From the NCBI RefSeq assembly GCF_000718785.1, contig NZ_JOCA01000001.1, positions 186,001 to 250,000 of the forward strand: a stretch of 64,000 nt of DNA. Direction: 5' to 3'. A program made the position numbers and the translations under genes. The DNA comes from Streptomyces sp. NRRL WC-3626. Its GTDB lineage: Bacteria > Actinomycetota > Actinomycetes > Streptomycetales > Streptomycetaceae. Positions 55,445-63,144 of the stretch are shown piece after piece (position 1 is the first letter of the stretch; each line of letters opens with the position of its first letter). The notes beneath the pieces are model-generated. The model did not search any database. It was not told the origin of the DNA and saw only the letters and a program-made list of their open reading frames with translations.

Positions 55445-56113
55445 GGCGGTCAAGGGCAGGCCCGCCAGGTCCCGGATGTCACGGGAAAGGTGGGCCTGGT
55501 CCGCGTAGCCGGTCCGGGTGGCCGTTTCCGCGAAGGGGACGCCCGCGCGGGCGAGGGTGAGGGCGCGGCGCATGCGGAGGATACGGGCGAGGGTCTTGGG
55601 TCCGTAGCCGAAGGCGGCGAGGGAGCGGCGGTGGAGTTGGCGGGGGCTGAGGTTCAGGTCGTCCGCGGTCGCCGCGACGGGGTGGCCCGCGTCGAGGGCT
55701 GCCACGAGGTGGGTGAGCAGGGGGTCGGGCGGGGGTGTCTCCGCCGCTCGGTGCAGGGCGAGGGTTTCCAGGGCCCGGGCGGGGTCGGGTGCGGCGTTCA
55801 CCCGGGCGGTGAGGTGGCGTACGGCCGTCTGTGGCCAGAGGTCGGTCAGGGGTACTCGGCGGTCGCGCAGTTCGTGGGCGGGGATGCCGAGGAGGGTGGG
55901 GGCGGTGCCGGGGTGGAAGCGGATGCCGGCCCAGGTGCGGGGGGTGGCTTCGGTGAGGTGGGCGTGGGTGTCGGGGCCGGCCACCAGGAGGCGGCCCTCG
56001 GTCCAGAGGAGGTCCATGCAGCCGTCCGGGAGTACGCGGGTGCTGCCGCCGCCGGTCGGGGTGTTCGTCCATACGACGGCGCCCGGCAGTCGTGAGGGCC
56101 GCTCGGTGTACAC
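55262..56113 (-). CDS. AraC-family regulator with long C-terminal tail overlapping the VOC gene
   Basis: 283 residues from the GTG of [11 protein letters not shown]. An N-terminal domain of about 130 residues ([46 protein letters not shown]) is followed by the AraC HTH pair: [40 protein letters not shown] and [27 protein letters not shown]. The last 60 or so residues after LTALLATGQ are low-information and run antisense through the VOC gene. The true protein probably ends functionally before this. The DUF6597-like start is common in such regulators. Confidence 0.85.
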   Translation of the reverse strand: MYTERPSRLPGAVVWTNTPTGGGSTRVLPDGCMDLLWTEGRLLVAGPDTHAHLTEATPRTWAGIRFHPGTAPTLLGIPAHELRDRRVPLTDLWPQTAVRHLTARVNAAPDPARALETLALHRAAETPPPDPLLTHLVAALDAGHPVAATADDLNLSPRQLHRRSLAAFGYGPKTLARILRMRRALTLARAGVPFAETATRTGYADQAHLSRDIRDLAGLPLTALLATGQRREQVHAVPVRVQEHRVPLPPHRVPRLELEPAPRTGQLREQRVDLPGTVTPQRQ

Positions 56114-56141
56114 GGAGGCCAGGGTACGTCGTGGGTGTCTC

Positions 56142-56216
56142 CGCCCCCGCCGCCCTTCCCGTCCCGACCCCGGGGCTCCGCCCCGGACCCCGCTCCTCAA
56201 ACGCCGGAGGGGCTGA
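56142..56216. repeat. Interspersed GC-rich repeat, copy 2
   Basis: 75 bases, the second copy of the element at 25136-25210. It ends one base from the stop of the BrkB gene and may terminate that leftward transcript through its GGGGCTCCGCCCC hairpin. Confidence 0.8.
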
Positions 56217-56217
56217 C

Positions 56218-57357
56218 TTACTTCCCCTCCTCCTTCGGTCCCTCCCCGTTCCGCGGGTGCGGGGACTTCGCGTGGGTGCGCAGGCGTGCCGTGACGTCCT
56301 CCGGAGGGAGGAAGCGGGACCACCGTTCCGGAAACTCCGACGGCATGTCGGGATCGGCCTCACCGGCCGCGGAGGTGCGGGCCACGTACTCCGCCACCTG
56401 CGCCTGCCGCAACCGCTCGTTCGCCTCCCGCGCCGCCGCCGTCGCGGCGGCCGGCCACACCCGGTCGATCGCCGCGTTGACCGCCGCACCCACCAGCACG
56501 GCGAACGCCGACACACCGATCCACAGCAGCACGGCGACCGGCGCCGCGAGCGAGCCGTAGATCGTCGGCCCCTCGACCGTGTTCGTCAGATAGAGCCGCA
56601 GGAGGAAACTTCCCAGCACCCACATCGCGAGCGCCACCAGCGCACCCGGAACGTCCTCGATCCACGGCGACCGCACCGGCACTGACACGTGGTACAGCGT
56701 CGTCAGGAACGCGACCGACAGCACGATCACGACCGGCCAGTACAGAATCTGTACCAGCGTCGTCGACCACGGCACCACCCGGACCACCGCGTCCGGCCCC
56801 GCCACCATCAGCGGCAGCGCGATCGAGCCGATCACCAGCGCCACGATGAACAGCAGGAACGCCAGCAGCCGCGTCTTGACGATGCCCCGGACGCCGTCGA
56901 GGCCGTACATGACGGTGATGGTCTCGATGAAGACGTTCACCGCGCGGGAGCCCGACCACACGGCGATCAGGAAGCCGAGGGAGATCACATCGGGTCTGCC
57001 CCCTTTGGTGACGTCCCGCAGGATCGGCTCCGCGATCTCCGTCACGCCCCGGTCGGACAGCACCGTCTGCGAGGCGTCCAGGAGGTTGCGCTGCAGGCTC
57101 TGGATGGTGTCGGCGCCGGTCCAGGCGTCGACGTAGCCGAGCAGGCCGATCATGCTGAGCAGCAGCGGGGGGACCGACAGCAGCGTGAAGAACGCCGCCT
57201 CGGCCGCCAGACCCAGGATGCGGTACTCCATGCACGAGTTGACGGTGTCTTTCAGCAGCAGCCAGGCGGTCCTGCGTTTGGAGACGTTCCGGTACAGGGC
57301 CCGGGCACGGTGGAGGCGGCCGGAGGGCTCGTCGGGGGATTCACTTGCTGGCTGCAC
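56218..57357 (-). CDS. YihY/BrkB-family integral membrane protein
   Basis: 379 residues from a GTG. Six membrane helices from about 50 to 300: [130 protein letters not shown] is the usual start. The family is of unknown role, earlier mislabelled ribonuclease BN. A charged C-terminal tail of about 60 residues is cytoplasmic. It is divergent from the AidB-like gene, with about 90 bases between. Confidence 0.92.
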   Translation of the reverse strand: MQPASESPDEPSGRLHRARALYRNVSKRRTAWLLLKDTVNSCMEYRILGLAAEAAFFTLLSVPPLLLSMIGLLGYVDAWTGADTIQSLQRNLLDASQTVLSDRGVTEIAEPILRDVTKGGRPDVISLGFLIAVWSGSRAVNVFIETITVMYGLDGVRGIVKTRLLAFLLFIVALVIGSIALPLMVAGPDAVVRVVPWSTTLVQILYWPVVIVLSVAFLTTLYHVSVPVRSPWIEDVPGALVALAMWVLGSFLLRLYLTNTVEGPTIYGSLAAPVAVLLWIGVSAFAVLVGAAVNAAIDRVWPAAATAAAREANERLRQAQVAEYVARTSAAGEADPDMPSEFPERWSRFLPPEDVTARLRTHAKSPHPRNGEGPKEEGK

Positions 57358-57434
57358 GAACTAAAGGTATCCGTCGTAGCAGGTGGCACTCACCCACAGG
57401 CCGGATCGACGGGTGAGGCCGGCGTACGGCGGGG

Positions 57435-57440
57435 TACGTT
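57435..57440 (+). promoter_or_regulatory. -10 box for leaderless AidB-type transcript
   Basis: TACGTT ends 7 bases before the ATG, with no ribosome-binding site. Confidence 0.45.
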
Positions 57441-57447
57441 CGTGGAC

Positions 57448-59082
57448 ATGGCAGGCACCACGCACACCGTGACCAATCAGGCTCCCCCACTGGTGCAGTA
57501 CGACGTCTTCCGCGCCGACCGGGTTCTGGTGGAGGCGGTCGAGCGGCATCTGGACCCGGACGTGCTGGACGAGGGCCTCTCCGAACTGTCGGGGCTGGGC
57601 CTGACCGCCGGGTCCGCGCAGGTGCAGGAGTGGGGGGTGCTGGCCAACGAGAATCCCCCGGCGCTGCGCACCCACGACCGCTACGGTCACCGGATCGACG
57701 AGGTCGACTTCCACCCGTCCTGGCACCGGCTGCTCGGCAAGGGCGTCTCGGCGGGGCTGACGGCGGCCTGGGACCGGCCGGGCGGGCATGTGCGGCGGGC
57801 GGCGGCGTTCCTGGTGTGGACGCAGGTCGAGGCGGGCAACTGCTGTCCGCTGTCGATGACCCATGCGGCGGTCCCCGCGCTGCGTACCGATCCGGCGCTG
57901 GCCGCGGAGTGGGAGCCTCGGCTGACGTCGCTGGTCTACGACCGTGCGCTGCGGCCGGCCGGGCAGAAGCCCGGTGCCCTGTTCGGGATGGGCATGACGG
58001 AGAAGCAGGGCGGCAGCGACGTACGGGCGAACACGACGGCGGCGCGGCCGCTGGCGGAGGACGGCGCGTACGAGCTGACCGGGCACAAGTGGTTCTGCTC
58101 CGCGCCGATGTCCGACGCCTTCCTGGTGCTGGCGCAGGCGCCCGGCGGCCTGACGTGTTTCCTGGTGCCGCGCGTGCTGGGGGACGGCACGCGCAACGTG
58201 TTCCTGATCCAGCGGCTCAAGGACAAGCTGGGCAACCGGTCCAACGCCTCCGCCGAGGTCGAGTTCGCCGGGACGTGGGCGCGCCGGGTCGGGGAGGAAG
58301 GGCGCGGGGTGTCCGCCGTCATCGGGATGGTGGCGGCGACCCGGCTGGACTGTGTGCTGGGTTCGGCGGGGCTGATGCGGCAGGCCGTGGCGCAGGCGGT
58401 GCACCACAGCTCGTACCGGGAGGCGTTCGGCGGGAAGCTCGTCGACAAGCCGCTGATGCGGAACGTACTGGCCGATCTGGCGCTCGAGTCGGAGGCGGCC
58501 ACCACGCTGGCACTGCGGCTGGCGGCGGCGTACGACGACGGCGGCGAGGGCGAGCGGGCGCTGCTGCGGATCGCCGTGCCGGCGGCGAAGTACTGGGTGA
58601 CCAAGCGGTGCGCTCCGCTCGCGGTGGAGGCGGCGGAGTGCCTGGGCGGCAACGGGTACGTCGAGGAGTCGGGGATGCCCCGGCTGGTGCGGGAGTCCCC
58701 GCTGAACTCCATCTGGGAGGGCGCGGGAAACGTCCAGGCGCTGGACCTGCTCCGGGCCCTGCGCCGGGAGCCGGCGGCCCTGGACGCCTATCTCCGGGAG
58801 GTCGGCCGGGCACGCGGCGCGGACCATCGCCTGGACGCGGCGATCAAGAACCTCCTGACGGACCTGGCCGACCTGGACGCCGTGGAGGGCCGCGCCCGCC
58901 GCCTGGCCGAACGCCTGACCCTGACCCTCCAGGCCTCCCTACTGGTCCGCCACGCCCCACCCGAGGTGGCCGACACCTTCTGCGCCTCCCGCCTCTCCGG
59001 CGACGCGGGCACGACCTTCGGCACCCTCCCCCACACCCTGAACCTGAAGTCCCTGGTAGCCCGGGCCCACCCGGCCGCCTAG
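57448..59082 (+). CDS. aidB: AidB-type acyl-CoA dehydrogenase family protein
   Basis: 544 residues from MAGTTHTVTN. It resembles E. coli AidB over its whole length: THTVTNQAPPL, RRAAAFLVWTQVEAGNCCPLSMTHAA, GMGMTEKQGGSDVRANTT, RLKDKLGNRSNASAEVEF and LGGNGYVEESGMPRLVRESPLNSIWEGAGN. The FAD-binding and substrate parts of acyl-CoA dehydrogenases are clear, with the glutamate in the EESGMPR region. AidB is part of the Ada response and may protect DNA from alkylation. This fits the other three alkylation-repair genes in the window, but it is not next to them. A leaderless start is likely. Confidence 0.92.
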   Translation: MAGTTHTVTNQAPPLVQYDVFRADRVLVEAVERHLDPDVLDEGLSELSGLGLTAGSAQVQEWGVLANENPPALRTHDRYGHRIDEVDFHPSWHRLLGKGVSAGLTAAWDRPGGHVRRAAAFLVWTQVEAGNCCPLSMTHAAVPALRTDPALAAEWEPRLTSLVYDRALRPAGQKPGALFGMGMTEKQGGSDVRANTTAARPLAEDGAYELTGHKWFCSAPMSDAFLVLAQAPGGLTCFLVPRVLGDGTRNVFLIQRLKDKLGNRSNASAEVEFAGTWARRVGEEGRGVSAVIGMVAATRLDCVLGSAGLMRQAVAQAVHHSSYREAFGGKLVDKPLMRNVLADLALESEAATTLALRLAAAYDDGGEGERALLRIAVPAAKYWVTKRCAPLAVEAAECLGGNGYVEESGMPRLVRESPLNSIWEGAGNVQALDLLRALRREPAALDAYLREVGRARGADHRLDAAIKNLLTDLADLDAVEGRARRLAERLTLTLQASLLVRHAPPEVADTFCASRLSGDAGTTFGTLPHTLNLKSLVARAHPAA

Positions 59083-59240
59083 GGAACCGCGCACGGCGGC
59101 AGAGCAGGGGCGAGCCCTCCGGCGCGGGCCCACACCCGCCCCCTCAGGGGCGCGGGGAACTGCGCGATCAGCCACCGACGGCCCGCAGCCGCCGGCGCAC
59201 AACACACCCCACCCCGTGCCGCGACCCCAAGAAAACAAAC
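59083..59240. repeat. Interspersed intergenic repeat family member
   Basis: No gene. CTCAGGGGCGCGGGGAACTG (59144-59163) with GCGCGATCAGCC after it, and CCCGCAGCCGCCGGC at 59183-59197, belongs to a sequence I know as very common between genes in Streptomyces. Only one copy is in this window. The AidB gene ends just before it. Confidence 0.6.
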
Positions 59241-59280
59241 CGCAGGGGTGGTGCTGCGCCGACACGGCACCACCCCTGCG
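59241..59280. terminator. Strong hairpin terminator downstream of aidB
   Basis: CGCAGGGGTGGTGC pairs perfectly with GCACCACCCCTGCG over 14 bases around a 12-base loop. GAAAACAAAC precedes it and a T-rich stretch follows, so it may work in both directions. It is the strongest such structure here. Confidence 0.75.
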
Positions 59281-59419
59281 TGACTCAATCTTCAAACACC
59301 CACACCCACCGATCCAGAGTTGCAAGGGGTTGCAACTTCCCGGCACGACCCGCGTACTGAGCCCCCACGCCGTGGGCAGACGGCAGTATGGCTCCGACAG
59401 CTTTCTCCCGGGAGGACCG

Positions 59420-60709
59420 GTGGCGCTCTCGCCGATGGACGTGCCGCATCTGACCGCCGTGGACACCACGCGCGCGGCGCGGGTGCTCGACGAGGTCCGC
59501 TCCGCCGCGCTCGCCGGGCAGCGCACCCCGGTGGCGCCCCGCCCGGTGATCGGTCAGTCCTGGCAGCGGATGCTGCGAGGCGGCGTGGACCCGGACCACG
59601 GCGTCCGCAGCGGACTGCTCACCCACGAGGAGGTGCAACGGCGACGCGAGTCGTCGGCGCTGCGGCATGTGCTGCCGATACTGCGCGAGGGCCTGCTGTC
59701 CGTCGCGGACGTCGCCCACCACATCATGGTGGTGGCCGACGAGGACGGCCGGCTGCTGTGGCGGGAGGGCAGCGCCCCGGTGCTGCGCAAGGCCGACGGC
59801 ATCGGCTTCGAGGTCGGCGCGGACTGGCGCGAGGAGGTGGTCGGCACCAACGGGGTGGGCACCCCGGCGGTGACGGGCCGGCCCGTACAGGTGTTCGCGG
59901 CCGAGCACTTCGTACGGTCGCATGCCGCGTGGACGTGCGCCGGGGCACCGATCAGGGACCCGCGGGACGGGCGGCTGATCGGCGTGGTCGACGTGAGCGG
60001 CCCGCTGGAGACGATGCACCCGGCCACACTGGCGTGGGTCGACTCGGTGGCCAAGCTCGCCGAGGCGCGGCTGCGGGAGACGCACGTACGGTCCCTGGAG
60101 CGGCTGCGCGCGGTGGCGGCGCCGGTGCTGGCCAGGACCGGCGGGCGGGCGCTGGTGGTGGACCGGCAGGGGTGGACGGCGGCGGTGACCGGGATGCCGT
60201 ACACGGAGCGGCTGACGCTGCCCGCGTCGGTGTCGGCGGGGATGCGGTGGCTGCCGGCGCTGGGCCGCTGCTCACTGGAGCCGCTGGCCGGGGGCTGGCT
60301 GGTGCGGGCGGCCGACGAACCGGTGACACGTGCCGCGACCCGGATCGGGCTGGACCTGCGGGCGTCGCGCCGCTGGTCGGTGACGGCGTCCGGCGGGGCG
60401 GGCTCCTGGACCAGGGAACTGAGCCCCCGGCACGCCGAGTTGCTGTATCTACTGGCCGTGCACCGCGCGGGGCGCAGCGCCGCGGACCTGGCCGGGGACG
60501 TGTTCGGCGACCCGGCCCGTACGGTGACGGTCCGCGCGGAACTCTCCCGCGTACGCCGCTATCTGGGCCCGCTCCTGGACCACCGCCCCTACCGGTTCAC
60601 GGAGACCGCCGAAGTGGAACTCCTGCTTCCGGACGACCCCCACGACCTGTTCCCGTACTCCACGGCACCGTTCCTGCGCCCCCGGCGGCGGCCGGTACGG
60701 GGCTGCTGA
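59420..60709 (+). CDS. GAF-domain regulator, Fis/AcoR-like without AAA domain
   Basis: 429 residues from a GTG with GGGAGG five bases upstream; an ATG five codons on is possible. The front has the AcoR-like part SWQRMLRGGVDPDH and a GAF domain over about 90-200 (ADVAHHIMVVADEDGRLLWREGSAPVLRKADGIGFEVGADWREEVVGTNGVGTP). The end, about 330-429, has a winged-helix-like DNA-binding part (HAELLYLLAVHRAGRSAADLAGDVFGDPARTVTVRAELSRVRRYLG). Such proteins often control aldehyde dehydrogenase or alcohol genes, none of which is here. Confidence 0.85.
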   Translation: MALSPMDVPHLTAVDTTRAARVLDEVRSAALAGQRTPVAPRPVIGQSWQRMLRGGVDPDHGVRSGLLTHEEVQRRRESSALRHVLPILREGLLSVADVAHHIMVVADEDGRLLWREGSAPVLRKADGIGFEVGADWREEVVGTNGVGTPAVTGRPVQVFAAEHFVRSHAAWTCAGAPIRDPRDGRLIGVVDVSGPLETMHPATLAWVDSVAKLAEARLRETHVRSLERLRAVAAPVLARTGGRALVVDRQGWTAAVTGMPYTERLTLPASVSAGMRWLPALGRCSLEPLAGGWLVRAADEPVTRAATRIGLDLRASRRWSVTASGGAGSWTRELSPRHAELLYLLAVHRAGRSAADLAGDVFGDPARTVTVRAELSRVRRYLGPLLDHRPYRFTETAEVELLLPDDPHDLFPYSTAPFLRPRRRPVRGC

Positions 60710-60907
60710 CCGGCGTCCGTCAAGGCCGCCCGGAGTCGTACAGACGTCCCCTGGGGCACGCTCCGGAGGTCGCTGTTTCGCATATTTGCAGGGTCTTCCT
60801 CTTCAGGGCGGGTCGGCTGCCGTAGCATCCGGGTACGGGTCACCCCAACTGCTCCACGGTCAACGCTCGGACCAACGGACGCAGTTGGCTCGCCTCGGGA
60901 GGGCATC

Positions 60908-62185
60908 ATGAAGCATCGCGGCAGACACCGCCGGCGCAGGCGGGGCAGGGCGCTGCGGGCCACGCTGGCCGGAACCGCCCTCGCGCTGACGGCGGCGGCC
61001 ACCATGATCAGTGCCTCCCAGGCCACCGACGCCGACGACCCGGGGGCGCTGAAGCCGCTCACCGCGTCCACCGCGACCGCGCCGCTGCGGCTGACCGAGC
61101 ACCCGGTGCCGGGTGACGCGCTCGACCGGCTGTCGAAGGGGATGGGCAAGCCGGTGGGGGTCGCCTCCCTGCTCGCCGATCCCGACGGTTCGCTCGGCGG
61201 GGCGGAGGACTGTACGGACGACGACCGGCGGGCCCTGCCGGTCGAACCCGCCGCGACGCACGCCTACTGCTGGCCCGGCGCGGACACCGACGGCTGGCGG
61301 TCCGGCGCGGTCACCACGTCCGGGGACGCGGACGACGACGGCCGCTGGGGCGAGAACCGGGTGGTCCTCTCGGGCTGGAGCCGCAGCACCGGCACTCCGG
61401 CCGAGGACGGGCTCGCCCGCGTCGCCTTCGTGGACGCCGCCGATCCGGACGACCTCCGCTACACCTGGGCCCTGCTGGCCGTTCCGGTGGACGGCGGCCG
61501 TGACTACCGCGGTCTCGGCTCCACTGTGTCCGGCATGGTCTGGTACCAGGACAAATTGCTGGTCACCGCCGGTCCGGCGGACGACAGCGCGCTGTATGTG
61601 TACGACGTCGACCGGTTCCAGCGGGTCACGGCGGACGGGACGAAGGTCGGCCGGGTGCCCGGCGGCTGGTCGGCGGCCGGGGCGGCGAAGTACGTGCTGC
61701 CGGCCGTCGCCTCCTACCGGACGAACGGGGCCGGTGCGCCCCGGCCGGGCGGTATCTCCCTGGACCGCAGCACCGCGCCCGACAGTCTGGTCGCGTACGA
61801 GGCGATGCCCGCGGACGAGAACGGGCCGACCCGGCTGTGGCGGTACGACTTCAGCGGCGAGCCGCAGCGGGCGGGGCTGATCGACACCGATCCGGTCGGG
61901 GTGTACGAGACGGAGCTGACCGGGGTGCGCGGCGTGCTGTCGTACGGGGCGGGCTGGTATCTGGGCCGGATGACCGGGACGCCGGAGGAGCGCGGCACGC
62001 TGTGGCGGCAGGACACGGACGGTGCCCGTCCCACCCGGTGCGGCGCGGACGAGACGCACCGCTGCTGGAGCGGCCCGGCGGCCGCGATGTCGTACTGGCA
62101 GGAGACCGGCGAGGTGTGGTCCCAGTCCGGCCGGATGCTGTTCGCGCTGCCGCTCGTGTCGGTGGACCGGTCCCTCGACCAGTAG
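60908..62185 (+). CDS. Secreted protein of unknown function
   Basis: 425 residues. A very basic start (MKHRGRHRRRRRGR) and hydrophobic core (ATLAGTALALTAAATMISA) form a signal peptide ending near SQA-TDA. The mature protein is acidic with beta-propeller-like turns such as DGRWGENRVVLSGWSR and WYQDKLLVTAGPADDSALYVYDVDRF. Cysteines are at EDCTDDD, AYCWPGA and CGADETHRCW, pairing possible. No catalytic motif is recognised. It has a GGGAGGGC ribosome-binding site and its own promoter region with TAGCAT at 60823-60828. Confidence 0.78.
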   Translation: MKHRGRHRRRRRGRALRATLAGTALALTAAATMISASQATDADDPGALKPLTASTATAPLRLTEHPVPGDALDRLSKGMGKPVGVASLLADPDGSLGGAEDCTDDDRRALPVEPAATHAYCWPGADTDGWRSGAVTTSGDADDDGRWGENRVVLSGWSRSTGTPAEDGLARVAFVDAADPDDLRYTWALLAVPVDGGRDYRGLGSTVSGMVWYQDKLLVTAGPADDSALYVYDVDRFQRVTADGTKVGRVPGGWSAAGAAKYVLPAVASYRTNGAGAPRPGGISLDRSTAPDSLVAYEAMPADENGPTRLWRYDFSGEPQRAGLIDTDPVGVYETELTGVRGVLSYGAGWYLGRMTGTPEERGTLWRQDTDGARPTRCGADETHRCWSGPAAAMSYWQETGEVWSQSGRMLFALPLVSVDRSLDQ

Positions 62186-62230
62186 ACAGGCGTTCGACAG
62201 AAGCTCGTACCGGATGGTTCCCTTTCCGGC

Positions 62231-62803
62231 ATGACGACCATCTCCGTGACCACCTGGTCCCTGGAGCAGACCGCGCCCGCCGATCTCCGCCCGGCCACCG
62301 TGCCCGACGGGGACGTGCGGGTCGTCCGCTCCGAGGTGCCCTCCCCCGAGTTCAGCCGGTTCCTGTACGCCTCGGTCGGCGGCGACATCCGCTGGACCGA
62401 CCGGCTGGGCTGGACGTACGCGCGGTGGCTGGAGCATCTGGACCGGCCCGAGGTGGAGACCTGGGTCGCCTACGACCGCGGGACGCCGGCCGGGTACGTG
62501 GAGCTGGAGGCCCAGGCGGACGGGGTCGTCGAGATCGTCTACTTCGGGCTGCTGCCCGCCTTCCGGGGCCGGCGCATCGGCGGCCATCTGCTGTCGTACG
62601 GCACCGCCCGCGCCTGGGACATCGCGGAGCGCCTGCCGGGGGCCAAGCCGACCACGCGGGTGTGGCTGCACACCTGCAGCAAGGACGGCGAGCACGCCCT
62701 GGACAACTACCGGCGCCGCGGCTTCACCCTGTTCGACACCAGGGCCGAGGACGAGCCCGAGGTGCCGGCGCCCGGACCCTGGGCCGGGGCCTACCCCGCC
62801 TGA
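62231..62803 (+). CDS. GNAT-family N-acetyltransferase
   Basis: 190 residues. The acetyl-CoA-binding motif appears in LLPAFRGRRIGGHLLSYGTARAWD (Q/RxxGxG/A type). VWLHTCSKDGEHALDNYRRRGFTLFDTR is the usual end, and VAYDRGTPAGYVELEAQADGVVEIVYFGL the central strands. It transfers acetyl from acetyl-CoA to an amine; the substrate is unknown. A perfect hairpin follows 41 bases after the stop. Confidence 0.9.
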   Translation: MTTISVTTWSLEQTAPADLRPATVPDGDVRVVRSEVPSPEFSRFLYASVGGDIRWTDRLGWTYARWLEHLDRPEVETWVAYDRGTPAGYVELEAQADGVVEIVYFGLLPAFRGRRIGGHLLSYGTARAWDIAERLPGAKPTTRVWLHTCSKDGEHALDNYRRRGFTLFDTRAEDEPEVPAPGPWAGAYPA

Positions 62804-62843
62804 CCAGCAGCGACAAGAGCGCCTGCGGCGCTTGTGACCAAGC

Positions 62844-62876
62844 ACACCCTTGTCTCGTTCTTCGAGACAAGGGTGT
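62844..62876 (+). terminator. Perfect 14-base-pair hairpin terminator
   Basis: ACACCCTTGTCTCG, loop TTCTT, CGAGACAAGGGTGT. It stands between the acetyltransferase gene and the sulfite reductase leader region and should end the first transcript. There is no following U-run. Confidence 0.8.
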
Positions 62877-62903
62877 CCGCATCTCGGACGATGCTGGACT
62901 GTG

Positions 62904-62939
62904 TCCAGAACGCCATGACACGCTTCCGTCATGTCTGGA
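62904..62939. promoter_or_regulatory. Nested inverted repeat before the leader peptide
   Basis: TCCAGA-ACGC-CATGAC, 8-base loop, GTCATG-TCTGGA. The arms pair except for a 4-base bulge. It ends 15 bases before the leader start, in the position of a promoter or operator for the sulfite reductase operon. No clear -35 or -10 box is separable; TGGAAT (62942-62947) may be a -10 box. Confidence 0.5.
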
Positions 62940-62954
62940 ACTGGAATCGCCTTG

Positions 62955-63014
62955 GTGAGTCGGCGGCACGTCGACCTCGGCCGCATGTCCAGCGCCATCT
63001 GTCCGGCGCGCTGA
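62955..63014 (+). CDS. Cysteine-type leader peptide upstream of sulfite reductase
   Basis: 19 residues, MSRRHVDLGRMSSAICPAR, from a GTG. The RRHVDL...SSAIC pattern is that of the short leader peptides in front of sulfur-assimilation genes in actinobacteria. From known work in mycobacteria, such cysteine-codon ORFs sense charged tRNA-Cys and control downstream genes. Here the single Cys codon is fourth from the end. A -10 like box (62942-62947) ends 7 bases before the GTG and no ribosome-binding site is visible, so the mRNA may be leaderless. The sulfite reductase gene starts 130 bases on, with a hairpin between. Confidence 0.8.
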   Translation: MSRRHVDLGRMSSAICPAR

Positions 63015-63068
63015 GAGCACCCAGCACCCCCGGCTTCCCCTTCTTCGTCTCCCTCCCCGCGCAATGAC

Positions 63069-63088
63069 GCGCACTCAGCTCAGTGCGC
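63069..63088 (+). promoter_or_regulatory. Hairpin between leader peptide and sulfite reductase gene
   Basis: GCGCACT-CAGCTC-AGTGCGC forms a 7-base-pair stem. It lies between the leader stop and the ribosome-binding site GAAGGG of the next gene, a place where a ribosome-controlled switch would be expected. This use is inferred. Confidence 0.5.
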
Positions 63089-63144
63089 ACGTATGCGCAG
63101 GTCAGAGCCGTACGTTTCCGTCTGTCCCGAAGGGCATATCAACC

